The position numbers were made by a program, and so were the translations under genes. Shown here one piece after another: positions 48,738 through 60,956 of a stretch of DNA of 64,000 bases. Positions within the stretch are counted from its first letter, which is position 1. The number at the start of each line of letters is the position of its first letter. The notes under the pieces are model-generated. The model searched no databases. It was given only the letters and a program-made list of their open reading frames with translations, and was not told where the DNA came from. Origin of the DNA: Daphnia pulex (taxonomy: Eukaryota; Arthropoda; Branchiopoda; Diplostraca; Daphniidae); contig NC_060021.1 of the NCBI RefSeq assembly GCF_021134715.1, positions 8,836,501 through 8,900,500 on the forward strand, given 5' to 3'.

Positions 48738-49455
48738 GACGGAGAAAAAGATCACATTAAATGTAAGAGGAGATGTTCACCTACCTACACGATTAATATA
48801 GGTCATCTCATCTGGTTCATGGAAAGTTTTTAAAAATAAAGTAGAAAATTGGGTGGTAAACTGGTAACAGGTTGAATAGCCGATTTTGCCACAACCGGTT
48901 TGTTGGTTATTTCTCAGCAGTTCAGTTTTAATATCCAACAGAAAAATTTAGAATGCAAGAAGAGAAAGAGACCTAAGACATTATAACTTCCTTTGATCTG
49001 TTTATTATGGCAATAAATACTCAACAATAGATTCACTTCTTTTGTGGAATCTGAGGTTTGTTTTATAGGGTACTGCAAATTCATAAGAAAAATTGCGAGT
49101 TTAGCTGTTAGTGTAGACCAGAGTATCCTGTCTCTTGGTTTGTGACGGGGTTTGTGATTCGTCTTTCTGCATAAAACGTCTACATAAAAAGACAGTCTAC
49201 CGGAACCGGAGCACCAATAAAGATAAAAAGGTGTGGTGAAGTGACGTGATTTGTTAATCATAGTCATTCTATAGACTTGCCAAGTCGATCTCGGAACTGG
49301 TATGGCTTTTTCTTTATTCAAGATTCTACACACAATTTTTGTTAATAACTTTAAAAATTAGTCGTTAAGCTAAACATTTTGTATTCACAGTTCACAGTCG
49401 GACTTTTGCCGCTTTGGCCATGGGTATGGGGAGAATCTCGAATACGATCAATACG
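48738..49455. other. Intergenic spacer upstream of NRF-6 copy 2
   Basis: About 700 bp without recognisable genes. A 139-codon minus-strand open frame (48914-49333) has no signal, domain or paralogue here and is judged non-coding. It presumably holds the promoter of NRF-6 copy 2. Confidence 0.45.
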
Positions 49456-49756
49456 TAAAACGTGTCATGCATTGGTCTAGACTGTAGAGGTTGGGTGAGA
49501 ACGGCACGTGTTGCAGCATTATCAAGCAGGTATAATAGCCGCAAGGCTCAGCCATTTGGTATTCATTTTGATATTGGTTTTTGTAGACCCATCCCCAGCA
49601 ACGTCAACCTAAAGAAGGAAAGGCCAGTTTGCATTTCCTTCATGCTCGAAGGTCACGGAGATCATTATGTAAAACGTATCATGCGACGGCGGAGAGGTTG
49701 GGTGAGAAAGGGATGTGTTTCATCATTATCAAACAGGTACAATACCCGCAAGGCTT
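49456..49756 (+). repeat. Direct duplication upstream of the tyrosine-rich genes
   Basis: Two related blocks of about 85-90 bp start at 49456 and 49669. Shared words, in the same order: GTAAAACGT, TCATGC, GAGGTTGGGTGAGAA, CATTATCAA, CAGGTA and CCGCAAGGCT. The second block ends about 30 bp before the TATA box at 49783. It looks like a duplicated promoter-proximal element. Confidence 0.8.
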
Positions 49757-49782
49757 AAGAGGTGAGGGTGATCAAAAAATCG

Positions 49783-49818
49783 TATAAAAGGAGAGAGAAA
49801 AAGCGACAGCAAATCAGT
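49783..49818 (+). promoter_or_regulatory. TATA/Inr core promoter of the tyrosine-rich gene
   Basis: TATAAAAG at 49783-49790 is followed by the arthropod initiator TCAGT at 49814-49818, with the A about 33 bases from the first T of the TATA box. The following 85 bases lead to the ATG at 49904 with no earlier ATG. Best core promoter in the window by motif quality and spacing. Confidence 0.75.
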
Positions 49819-49903
49819 CGAGGGAGCATCTCAGACACGGCAACAACTGCTGTGCCCTATCTGTCACCATCTGCCTTCTTCACGGTATTGCTAGTTCGCA
49901 TCC

Positions 49904-50812
49904 ATGGGTAAATATTCTGTTTTTTTACATTGAGACTTGTATCAATCCTACTTTTTTCTTTATGTATGCCTGTTATTATGTAATATTTATGTTTAAATTT
50001 ATTATTGTTTAGTAAACTATGGCGTAGTGTTGCTGTTGTGTGTTGAATCACTGATGGCTGGGTCGACCACTGGTGTATCGATGTTTTCTTGGCATGGCGG
50101 ATACCAAACCACATTGCCGCCGCCTTACTACCCAAAAGCAACTTACGCAACGACCAGTTACTGCACCGAGGTCTACAAGTTCTACACTACTAGGGCACCA
50201 CTACATGACGCTCTGAAGTATTACTCTGCCCCGAGTTACTACACCACGAAGGCGACGGAGTATGACTACGCATGCTGCCCCATCCTACTACACCGAGGCT
50301 CCTAAGTATTACTCTGTTCTCAGCTACTTATTGCACCGATTTTCCTAAATACTACTCTGTTCCCAGCTGCTACACTGGGGCTCTCGCTGATTACTACACC
50401 GAAGCGGCGAAGTACTACTCTGCCCCGATCTACACAACCACAACTGAGGCGGCCAAGTATTACGCTGTCCCGACCTACTACACAGAAGCTGCTCTTTCGT
50501 ACTACGTTGAACAGAAATACGACACTGATGCTCCAGTTAACTACACCACGACCTAAGCTACACCGCAGGCCCCAAGTACTACACCGAAGAAGCCGCCTAT
50601 TACACAACAACGTATGCTGCCTAGTTACACCGAGTCTCCCGAGTACTACATCACTTAAGGCACCGGAAGTCTACACGTCTATGTATGCTGCTCCTGCCTA
50701 CTACACCGAGGCCCCGCATTACTACAACACTGAAGCACTCAAGTACTACACTACAACCTACGCTGCCCCGAGCTACTAAGCCTACGTCCCGAAGTATTAC
50801 TGTGCGTAGAAG
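49904..50812 (+). pseudogene. Tyrosine-rich repeat protein gene, copy 1, frameshifted
   Basis: A minimal first exon (ATGG at 49904-49907, then GTAAAT donor) joins an exon from 50013. Together they encode a signal peptide, MVNYGVVLLLCVESLMAG, then an open stretch of Tyr/Thr/Ala/Pro repeats (units such as YYTEAPKYYS and TYAAPSYYT). Near 50268 the repeat phase changes: the peptide repeats continue in another frame, and later stops and shifts occur (around 50305, 50556, 50655, 50779). A living relative would be a secreted, low-complexity structural protein, for example of cuticle or egg envelope; that role is inferred from composition. The exact name of the family is unknown to me. Confidence 0.7.
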
Positions 50813-50895
50813 GAGTCTTCTTAAAAAAAAGAAGTCGTGCTCGAACTGCAGTCTGTCACCAACTGCATTCCTCATCGTGTAACGGATTCGCAATT

Positions 50896-51950
50896 ATGGG
50901 TAAATATTCTTATTTTTACATTGAGTTTGAGTTTTTATCTATTTGTTGATATGCCTGTTGATATTGAATATTTATGTTTGAATTTGTTTACTGTCTAGTT
51001 AATAAGGCGTCGTATGCTGTTGGGTGTTGTATCGTTGATGGATGGGTCGACCGCTGGTGTAACGATGTCTCCTTGATAAGGCGGAAACCAAACCGCAACG
51101 CCGTCGCCTTCCTACACAACTTACGCAACGACCAGCGCCTGCACCGAGGTCTTCAAGTACTACACCAATAAAGCACCGGAGTTTTATACCACAACTTACG
51201 CTGACCCGAGCCACTACACTGATGCCCTGAAGTATTACTCTGCCCTGAGTTACTACACAATCTAGGCGATGGAGTGCTACATGACTACGTATGCTGCCTA
51301 TCCTACTACACTGAGGCTCCCAAGTATTACTCTGTTCTCAGCTACTTATTGCACCTATTTTCCTAAGTACTACTCTGTTCCCAGGTGCAACACCGAGGCT
51401 CCCGCTGATTACTCCACCAAAACGGTCGAATACTACACCGAAGCGGTGAAGTACTACTCTGCCCCGAGTTACTACAACACCAAGGCGACGGAGCAGGACT
51501 ACGCATGCTGCCCCATCCTACTACACCAAGGCTCCCGCTGATTACTCCACCAAAACGGTCGAGTACTACACCGAAGCGGCAAAGTACTTCTCTGCCCCGA
51601 TCTACACAACCACAACTGAGGCGGCCAAGTATTACGCAGTCCCGACTTGCTACACAAAAGCTGCCCTTTCGTGCTACGTTGAACAGAAATACTACACTGA
51701 TGCTCCAGTCTACTACACCACGACCTACGCCACACCTAGCTACAACACCGCAGCCCCCAAGTACTACACCGAAGGCGCCGCCTATTACACGACTACGTAC
51801 GCTGCCTAGTTTACAACATCGAGGAATTTAAGTATTACCCTGCTCCTAACTACTACCAAACTGAGGTTCATGTGTATTACATCAGCAATTCTCCCGACTA
51901 TGTCACCTACTTACGCTGCTCCGACCTATACCCCGAAGTATGTCTCTTGT
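50896..51950 (+). pseudogene. Tyrosine-rich repeat protein gene, copy 2, degenerate
   Basis: Tandem copy of the preceding pseudogene. It repeats the 5' UTR end (CTGTCACCA...CTGC), the ATGG mini-exon at 50896-50899 with the same GTAAATATTCT donor, and an exon from 50999 with the same start. The signal-peptide frame is already shifted here, so it is more decayed. The Tyr-rich repeat units (YYTEA, TYATPSY, KYYS) continue to about 51950 across several frames. The copy lacks its own TATA box because the duplicated block begins inside the 5' UTR. Confidence 0.7.
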
Positions 51951-54893
51951 GTTGAAAGATTGCTGAAATACAAGATTGATTGATTGATAAATCACAAGTG
52001 CATGTCTCTATTTTCTCCTAAAGTACCAATTCCTGCTGATAATTGCATGATGTGAAAATATTTCTGAGTGCCATGTAAACTTACAAATAATTGATCTTGC
52101 AAAATACAACAATGAAAATTCAAACTGTTCTACATTTCAATAATATTCAAACTTTCCTTTTTATAAATTACTTTCTATCATTAAAATCCAAAGTCCAACA
52201 AACAATATTTCTTAAAATGCAAAGTTCACCATCCATTATTTCTGCTAAGTCCAGACTTTTGTTTTTGAAAAAAAATTTAAAAAAATTCCCCCTACACGAA
52301 GTTTTAAAAAATTTTTATAGCGAAAAAATTTGATACGAATATTTTATTGCATAAAGAATTTATTTTTATAAAATTTATATTCATCATATACATTTTTCCT
52401 GTGGCCCCCAGGGGGGGGGGCCTGTCGCTTTCTCTACCGCGATAATAACATGATGCAAGTTATATGCAAGTTATTATTTGTTTGGTGCAGAAAGCTTGTT
52501 TTATCTAGCAGTTCTCGACTGTTTCAAACCTGACATTGATCAGGTTGCCTCAGTCGTATACTGCATGATTGAATGAAAACTCAAAAGACAACACATCAAA
52601 CTTTTAACGCAGCAACACAAAATATCACTGGCAGAGCAATTTCATATGGCATGGATGAAAACGACAACACAAAATTTTTGAAGTCAGGAACCCAGATGGA
52701 ACAGCTCAGCTACAACAGCACAGCAACTTCTGGATTACACTGCAACCGCATACTGCATACAAAGGCTCAATCTGTCTTTGTCACACCTTTCACCATTTGG
52801 CTGCAACAAGGTAACCACCAGTGTTGAAGAAGTTTTGTTATACCTGTTTAAGAAAAGAAAATTATTGTCGAGAAACAGAAATTTGTACACATGCATAATC
52901 ATTATAACAAAAGAATACAAAGAGTAACAGAAAACTACGCAGACCAACAGATTAACTTTGATATCTGATTCAAATTTTCTATAGCAGCGGAGCAAATTGG
53001 TCTACTCTCTGGTCATGTTAACTAAATCTGTGGTGCTTTAGCAAGACATTTGATCAAAATAATTACTTTTTTCTGTTGCATGTGATGAGACGTACGCCTA
53101 AGAACAGGCAGCGAGACAGACGAGGCACGCCATTTCGGAAATGTACAGGCACTCCCCAAGTCTGAGTTGAATGAATTGGTTTCTACATGCTAAATCACCT
53201 GTAAATTTTCACATCAACATTTTACATTCAATAATAATAGGAAATTTAACAATAAATACCTTTTAATTTTCATCGTGAGGGAGACGTGACAACCAACAAC
53301 CCACTTCTGCTGCGTCTAGGAACAAAATGGCCGCTAAGCATCCTTGAAGACACTAGCGCTACCTGGTGGACATCATTCAGCCACCTATTGACAGCCATTA
53401 GATTCCTGTTCCAAATGACTGAACGCAGCGGCTGGATTGAATTCGACATGCCTTTCGGCTTTCACTAGCTGGCACGAAATGAATCAAATGAGCATGAACA
53501 CCAGATTACTCCAGCAGCAGTTAGCTTTTCAAACTTTTTAACTCTTTCAACATAAAAATCTATAATATTAACAGAAAGTGTTGGGGGGTCAAGACAAAAA
53601 ATTAAACTTACAATATTCTGAAGAAAATAATCATTTTCCTTCCTGTGGCTGAAAGACAACAGCACCAGTTATCTGTACGTACAGTGAGTTGAGTTCCAAC
53701 TAACTTTAGCATCAAACAGTTAGTCATGTTGAATCTAAAAAGGAAATGTCAATAAATATTCCAACATTCATCCAATAAACTAAAGTTAATGGCTACCTAC
53801 TGCTCGTGTTTAACATTCAGAAAAATACAACACATGTTGGTATGTGCCCTGCATTTGTTCATATTCTTCTATTAAGCTGCTGCAATCACAATTATCGATC
53901 ATCACCATCATTATCACTCTAAATCACAGTTATAGAGATTAAGGCAGCATCCCCATGTTGTCCAGTCCGATTGGAATTTTGAGTAAATGTGACATAATAA
54001 GCAAATTTAAGTTAAACTATGCAATCCCTCAAACAAATCTACAGTTAGTAGGCTAAGCTTTTCCACCTTTTAAAAATTTACTTCACTCCGATGGAAATTA
54101 GATATGGTGATCATATAAACCGCATTTCCATAGCAGACTTAACTAATAATTTTACAACAGAGATAATCTACTCTCTCTCTCGTTATCAACTAAATCTTTA
54201 ACATTACAATTTGAAACTTGATTAATCCAAGCAGAAATTACCATTTCTATGACGGAAAATGTCAAAAATACATAGCCGTAATGAATAAGAGTCTATACCA
54301 TTCCTAGGTATAGATGAGCAGAGCAACCACCGAAAACAAATAACAGATAAATTTCGTCTAACGAAGACACTCGCGCCATCTATTGGACATTATTTTAACC
54401 ACCAACTGACAATGGCAGCTAATAGAGATTCCTTCGCCGGGAAGTTTAGTTTCGCTTTCAGAATTGACACTGACACGCCTAGACTCTCCATCTTTAATTT
54501 TTTTCCCCGTGTCACATGAAAGGTTTTCTTCTCTCACATTTTAGAAAAACCTGTTCAAAAACCTTCGGGTAATTAAAAAACAAAAAAATTTTGTTATACC
54601 GTACAATAGCTACCTAACTAACTCACTCACCAACACGGCAACAACTAGCTTTAACTCGTAACTCTGAAATAAAAATAAAAAACCGTTTAACTTCATAGCT
54701 TAGGAGGTATAACCGTTACAACGGTAAAATACAGGCAACGATACTGCAGGCAACGACGATTCAATTTTCAAAATTGATTAATGGGTTCTGAGAAGGACCG
54801 TTTTGGGAGGAAAATGAGTTTGGGAATTGAGACAACCATCAACATTAAAAATTGTCACACAAGTCTCGTTGTATAATATAAAAATATAACAAA
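51951..54893. other. AT-rich intergenic region with a diverged repeat pair
   Basis: About 2.9 kb, no gene recognised. A block near 53346-53410 is related to one near 54363-54431 (both start GAAGACACT; shared CCACC, TGACA and GATTCC in order). A run of ten G lies near 52410-52421. Open frames here are short and have no recognisable domain. Confidence 0.5.
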
Positions 54894-57610
54894 TTACGAG
54901 TTCTTAATTTTTGAAGCCTTGGAATTATTAGGGAACAATATTTTATCTAAATTGAGGAACGGCATTTCCACCACGACGGAGACGACAAAGGCCAACACGA
55001 ACGCAATGACCAGAATTCCGAGATAAGTCGTAGCATAAACATATTCAGTAAAGTAAAAAGGTTTTCGGAGATGAGATGCATATGCTTTAATAAAATTGAA
55101 ATGGATTAAATAAACAGCGTAGCTCAGGCGGCTGAACGGAATGAAGAGTTTACACGACAAAAAATTGTTGATGAAACCTGTTGAATATGAAGTAACCCAA
55201 ATTGTTTATACAAAAATACTGGAGTGCGTAACAATTGAAAGAAGCGACTAACCTCCGTATCCATGAGTGCAGGCGAATATAATCCAACCGATGGTAATAG
55301 CCCAGGCCGAGTGGTGAAGGGTTCCGTATGAAACCCGGATGAAGGGATTTACCACTGGAACTACTGTCTCGTCTACGAAAGGAGCCATTCCAAAGTTAAC
55401 TGTCAACCCGATCAACGTAGCTGTCACCCAACCTGCAGCCGCCTGACACTAGAAATAAATTGCACTTTTATATCGTCGTAGAATAGCCCATACAAAATAC
55501 AAATGTTTACTTTATGAATAGTTATTTTTTTATTTTTTTTCATGTGAAGTAGCCACCCCAGTAGTATTCCTATCAAGTATGGAGGAATGCGGGAAAACGT
55601 TGCCATGTAATGATTTAAAACGTAGTCGTCGATTCTTGAGATTTCGGATCTAAAAAGTGTATCCAAGAAAAGGATTTTAGAAATTAGTAGTTTGAAATTC
55701 AAATCTAATTCTTCGGTGATTGGTAAGAAATAAACTTACGGTCTACCCAAAGGTGTAAGTGTGGCAGGTAAATTGTGAACAATAAAGGCTTTCGCGGAAA
55801 TTGCCAAGAAAACAATCAAACTAGCTACAGTCCAAATAGTTCCGGTCTTTTTCCAGCGCCAAATTGGGTAAATGAAGAGCGGACTTAGCCAGAACATTTG
55901 CATATCGCAGGCAAGGTACCAACACTCAACGGGTCCCATCAAGGGACTGCTCATACTCAGCTCAGTTGTAGCCACATAATTATTGATGTAAAGCATATTG
56001 GTCCACCATCTTTCACGGACCCCTTTGCTCATTCGTCGCACAAAATGCCAGTCAGGTCCGGTTCCAATATACGGCCCGAGTGTGGCTATGAACGCTAATA
56101 CAGCCGCGTATACTGGGGTAAGCCTTCGTAATAGCATTAAAACATTTTTTGAATCAATAAAAAATAATCTAAGCAAAAGCGGTGGCCTCATTCGATACCT
56201 AATGTAGCGATGAAAATAAAATCGCTTGAGGTTGAAGAATCCATTGTTATTATCCAATTGTCGCAATTGTGTAAAGGCAACCAGGAGACCACTTATTAAA
56301 AAGAAAGTATCCACCATAAACAATCCATTTGCCAGACCTTGAACTTCCCATCGCAAAGAATTCTGTGATCAAAGAAAGCATAAGTCATTTCATTTTAATA
56401 AATAACTCATAATTATTTCATCTTTAATTCTTTATACGAATTAAACTAATAGTAATAAATTATGGATACGTAATCGAGCTTAAATACCTTAACTGCAGTC
56501 GATTTATTGTAGACCATTCTTTCGATACTGAACTCCGAACCAACGTGCATCAAGACAATCCAGCAAATGGTTAACACTCTTATTCCGTGTAGACATGGCA
56601 AACTATCCTTACTATCCTGTTCAGTGGAAAGCACGGATCGGCAATTCTTCTTGGCAGAGAAACAGTGAAGCAACTGAACGGCAAAAGATTGAAGGGAATT
56701 ATTTTCTGTCCAGATATGATGAATTGTCGCTGTGGCGACAGTGATGCCAAAAAGGCAAAATATCAACCTGGAACGAATACAGGTAAACACAAGAATTAAG
56801 TAAAGGAAACGGATTGAGGGAAATTTAAAATAAACTTACAGAACGGCAAGAGTAAGAATATCAAATGTCGTTCTGCTGGCGTGAATTTTCTCTTCAGTGT
56901 AGCAGTAATTATCGCTCAAGATGGTCACGATGGAGTAGTTGTTTTGATTGATGACACGAAATCCAACAAGTTGGGCAACCACAGAACGTAAATCACCCGC
57001 AGTACAGGTCGACGGCAAGCAGAAACTAACGGAAGGCTTTTGGAAATTTGAAATGTGTTCATTTGGTTCCTCTTCATTTAAGCTATTTGTGTCATTTCGA
57101 TGTCCAAGAGCACTTTCTTCCTGATCGATTAATTTCAGTCCAAAGAAGACGGTGCAATATTGTCCTTGGAAAGGAATTCCATCGGATTGAACCGATAGAC
57201 ATTCATCAAATAATCCTGATCCGTGGTGAACGTTGTCGCTTCCTTCAGCGTAAATCAAGTTTTTCACCAGTTTTCCAGAGGACTCGTACACTGCATAGAA
57301 ACAATTGTTATTGGAAATTATGTAATGAAATGTTGTAAGACAAAACACTCGACTTACTTTTGACTGCCCACGGAAGTCGACTACGCAGCGATGTTAGAAA
57401 TTTCTGTGAGTGTTGAAAGCATTTCTCATTGATGGTTGACATCACTAATGCTGCTGTAGGAACACTTGATTCAATCCACCATTCGCCAAGGTCTTGATTA
57501 TCATCCTGGTTACTTGCCGGTGTTGTAGTGAGGCCATTGGTAATTGGAACGATAAAACTATTTGAAAATATAACTACACACGAAATAAACAATAGTCTAG
57601 TCGACCACAT
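54894..57610 (-). CDS. NRF-6-like transmembrane acyltransferase, copy 3
   Basis: Eight exons: 57610-57358, 57290-56840, 56767-56488, 56362-56199, 56123-55740, 55649-55511, 55448-55253, 55177-54894; 716 residues, open throughout. Intron positions and phases match copies 1 and 2 except at the end. The donor before the tiny last exon is gone, and the frame simply reads on to a stop in KIKNS. Start chosen at MWSTRLL (57610), aligned with copy 2; an in-frame ATG at 57649 is the alternative. It retains the NRF-domain cysteines (LFDECLSVQSDG, SFCLPSTC) and membrane motifs VDTFFLISGLLVAF and RIPPYLIGILLGW. It is in tandem with copy 4. Confidence 0.88.
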
Positions 57611-58233
57611 GACGTACAAATGAAATGAGGATTCTCCTTTTTGAAACATGTAGGCCACTTGCTTCAGAGAAAACAGATAACGGAGAAAACCGGTTTTCGA
57701 CTTTGGCCTTTAAGCTCCGCCTCCATCACGTTGACTAATTACGCATTCACGCAAACGTGTTTTCGTATGGTAATCCAGTTTGGAATTCGTTTGGAATGAA
57801 TGATTGCTAGCCGGCTTGCCACAGTATATCTTGAATGTCCAGTTTCAAACAAACAATTTTCTTATGAAGAAGAATAAGGAAACCGTTCAGTGCTAGCTCT
57901 CCATTTACGAGAATAAGAAACTGTTACTGACAATGCCATAGAGAAAATTGCACTGAAAATAATGTTTTCGTACGAATTAACTACGTTTAAAGACTTCAAA
58001 ATACCATTTACTTGGAACGCAGAAATGTACATACATACGCGTTTCTATGCCAGATAAAATTCGGCCTTTACATAAGGGTCTCTTTCGTCGCGGTTTTTAA
58101 AACCAGTTATTTTCTAATTATTTCTTAATATATTGGGGAGATTTCTCGTCGAATAATCTGCTACATTTTCTTTTCTAATGAGATAGCGTGTTAATTTTCC
58201 CATTAACTTTAAAAAGACAAAAAAATACATTTT
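57611..58233. other. Spacer between NRF-6 copies 3 and 4
   Basis: About 620 bp containing the promoter of copy 3 and the 3' end of copy 4. On the minus strand two possible acceptors (before about 58162 and 58144) might supply an alternative last exon for copy 4. Nothing else recognised. Confidence 0.45.
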
Positions 58234-60956
58234 TTATGTTAACTTACTTTCTGGTGCTTTTGAATTATAAGGTAACAAAAGTTTTTCCAAGTTGAGGAAA
58301 GGCATTTCCACCATGATAGTAACGACGGATGCGAAAAGGAAGACCAAGCCCAACAGTCCGAAAGAAGTTGTCAACGTAGGTAACTGAGAAACGTATAAAG
58401 GTTTACGCGATTGAGCTCCATATGAGATGGCGAGATTGGCGTGAATTAGATAAACTGCGTAGCTCATTCGGCTAAACGGAAGGAAGAGTTTCCATGACAG
58501 AAATCTATTGATAAAGCCTAATATCAAGAGTAATATTATAATATTGATTTTCAGTAGTTACATATTTTTAAATTGGCACCTCCATATCCGTGGGTGCAGG
58601 CGAATATGATCCAACCGATGGTAATTGCCCAAGCGGAGTGATGCAAAACTCCGTATGAAACTACGATTAAGGGATTGATGACGGGAACTGTGGACTCATC
58701 CAGATAAGGAAACATTCCGTAAGTTACAATTAATCCCAATAATGTAGCTGTTATCCAACCTGCAGCTACTAGATACTGTAAATAGATGGTGCCATTACAC
58801 AGTGTTACAGTTTTTATGTGAATTGTTCAAGAGTAATACTTTATTGATGTAGATCTTCCGTCCCTTGGTCGTGTGGAGTAACCATCCCAAAAGAATTCCT
58901 ATCAAATATGGAGGAATACGGGCAGTTGTATCAGTGTAATGTTTGTCATAGTATGTGTCCATTTTTTGTCTGAAAGACCTAGACGCCAAAATTGCAAACA
59001 GCATGCATCAAAGTATAAACAAACATAAATTTGTACACTTATGATCACAACTAGTCAACTACTTACGGTCTAAATACTAAAAGTGTGGGTATTAGGTCGT
59101 AAGCAATGAAAACTGAGGCGGATGTTCCCAGAAAAACGAACAAGCAGATTGCGGTCCAAATCAGTCCGGCTCCCTTCCAACGCCAAATTGGGTAAATGAA
59201 GAGAGGACTGATCAAGAACATTTGCATGTCGCAGGCAAGATACCAAGACTCTCCAAATGCGTAATCTGGGCTGCTAATGCTGTATGGATGCATGAAATTG
59301 TTAACGTATAACAAATGCATCCACCAGTTTTCTCTGGTGCATTTGCTAATTCGCTGGATCAAGTTCCAGTTGGGACCGGTTGCAACATGCGATCCTATTT
59401 TCGCTAAGAAGGCCAGTATTGTCGCATATACAGGAGTGAGTCTTTGGTAAAAAATAAAAATTGAAAAATCTAAAAAAATGTTTTTTCCTTAGCCTGAAGT
59501 GTTGAAATGAATACCTTATGTACCGACGAACATAAAATTTCTTGAGATTGAAAGATCCTTTATTTTGATCCAGTTCCCGCAATTGAGTAAACGCAACCAA
59601 AAGGCCGCTCATTAAAAAGAAAGTGTCGACCGCAAAAAAACCATTTGAGAGGAACTGAAGTTCCCATTGTAACGCATTCTGAATGAGAAAAAATATCTAT
59701 TAAGATGTTTGATTTTTTTCCAACAATTCCATTCTTATTAATTTATAAATTCAGTCCACGACATTTCTTCTGGTTGAAATCATAAAATCAATCAGTTGAA
59801 GTAAAAAGACAGCTGTACCTTGATAAACGTTTTCTTGTTGTATATCGTCCTTAGTATAACGAATGATCCGCCGATATGGAATAGGACAATCCAGCAAGTT
59901 GACAAAACTCGTATCCCATGTACACACGATAAACTATCCTTTGCAACTTCAGTCGACAACAAAGTCTTGCAATTCTTCTTGGCGGAGAAACAGTGAAGCA
60001 ACCGAACGGCGAATGAATTTCGAGAAACGACATTGTCCGTAATTGAATCATGTAATGTTGCAGTGGTGATGGTTAAAGCCAACAAACAAAATACCGACCT
60101 GGAAATGAGGTTAAAAAAAGTAACAGGTTTATGTAGAATAAATAACGAACTCTTTCTAAATTGGGTAAAATGGTAAAACTTACAGAATGGTTACGGTGAT
60201 GTTATCAAATCTGCTGTTGGCCTGGACTTTCTCTTCCGTGTAACAGTCGTTTTCGTTGGCTATGGCGATCACGGAGAAATTTCTGCCTTTGATGACCCGA
60301 GATCCAAGAAGTTGGGCCACTGCGGAATTTAAATCATCCGCACTGCAGGTCGAGGGGAGACAGAAACTAACACTGGGCATTTGATTATTGTGAACTGTTT
60401 CCTTTTCTTTTTCCGCATTGAAGTTGTGTTCTTGGTTGCTTTTATCTTCAACGGCCTGTAATCCAAAGAAGACGGTGCAATATTTTCCTTGGAAAGGAAC
60501 TCCATCGGATTGGACAGTGAGACATTCATCAAACAATCCTGATTCGTGATGCTCGTTTTCGTCCCCTTCAATGTAAATTAGGTTTTCCACTAACCTCGCG
60601 GATGACTTGTACACTGTATCACAAAATAAAAATGTTTAATCAGTCAATTAATGAAATATTCAATAAAGCAATAAGAAGATTAGCATCAGTGTCCTAAATA
60701 ACAGCTTACTTTTGACTGCCCATGGCAGTCGGTTATGAAGCGCCGCCAGGTATTCCCGTGAGTGTTGGATGCATTTTTCACTGATGTTCGAGTTGAACCA
60801 AGCAGTGGGAACACTCGATTGAATCGACCACTCTTCAAATTGATTTTGACTGAAGCTAAATGATGAGTTGCCACTAATAGTAAGTACACTAAATAAAACA
60901 AAATTAAGCAATAGAATAGACAGTTTTTTTTGTAAAGAAAGAAACACACTCATCAT
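58234..60956 (-). CDS. NRF-6-like transmembrane acyltransferase, copy 4
   Basis: Exons: 60956-60710, 60613-60184, 60098-59819, 59678-59515, 59441-59067, 58978-58840, 58775-58580, 58517-58248, with either direct read-through to a stop at 58234 (704 residues) or splicing at the GTAAGT after 58248 to a short distal exon. Two ATGs in a row start the frame (MMSVFLSLQKK), followed by a hydrophobic signal segment. NRF-domain marks are YKSSARLVENLIYIEGDENEHHES and LFDECLTVQSDGVPF; the membrane part includes VDTFFLMSGLLVAF and RLTPVYATILAF. It is the most diverged in exon 6 (DTYYDKHYTDTTARIPPYL). Function as for the family; substrate unknown. Confidence 0.86.

Noticed and set aside
48914-49333. 139-codon minus-strand open frame
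   Set aside because: No recognisable features and no paralogue beside the other NRF-6 copies.
52573-52827. 84-codon plus-strand open frame
   Set aside because: Low-complexity composition, no signal or domain, within an AT-rich intergenic stretch.
57647-57658. Upstream starts for NRF-6 copy 3
   Set aside because: 57658 is a GTG. The ATG at 57649 is possible, but alignment with copy 2 favours 57610.
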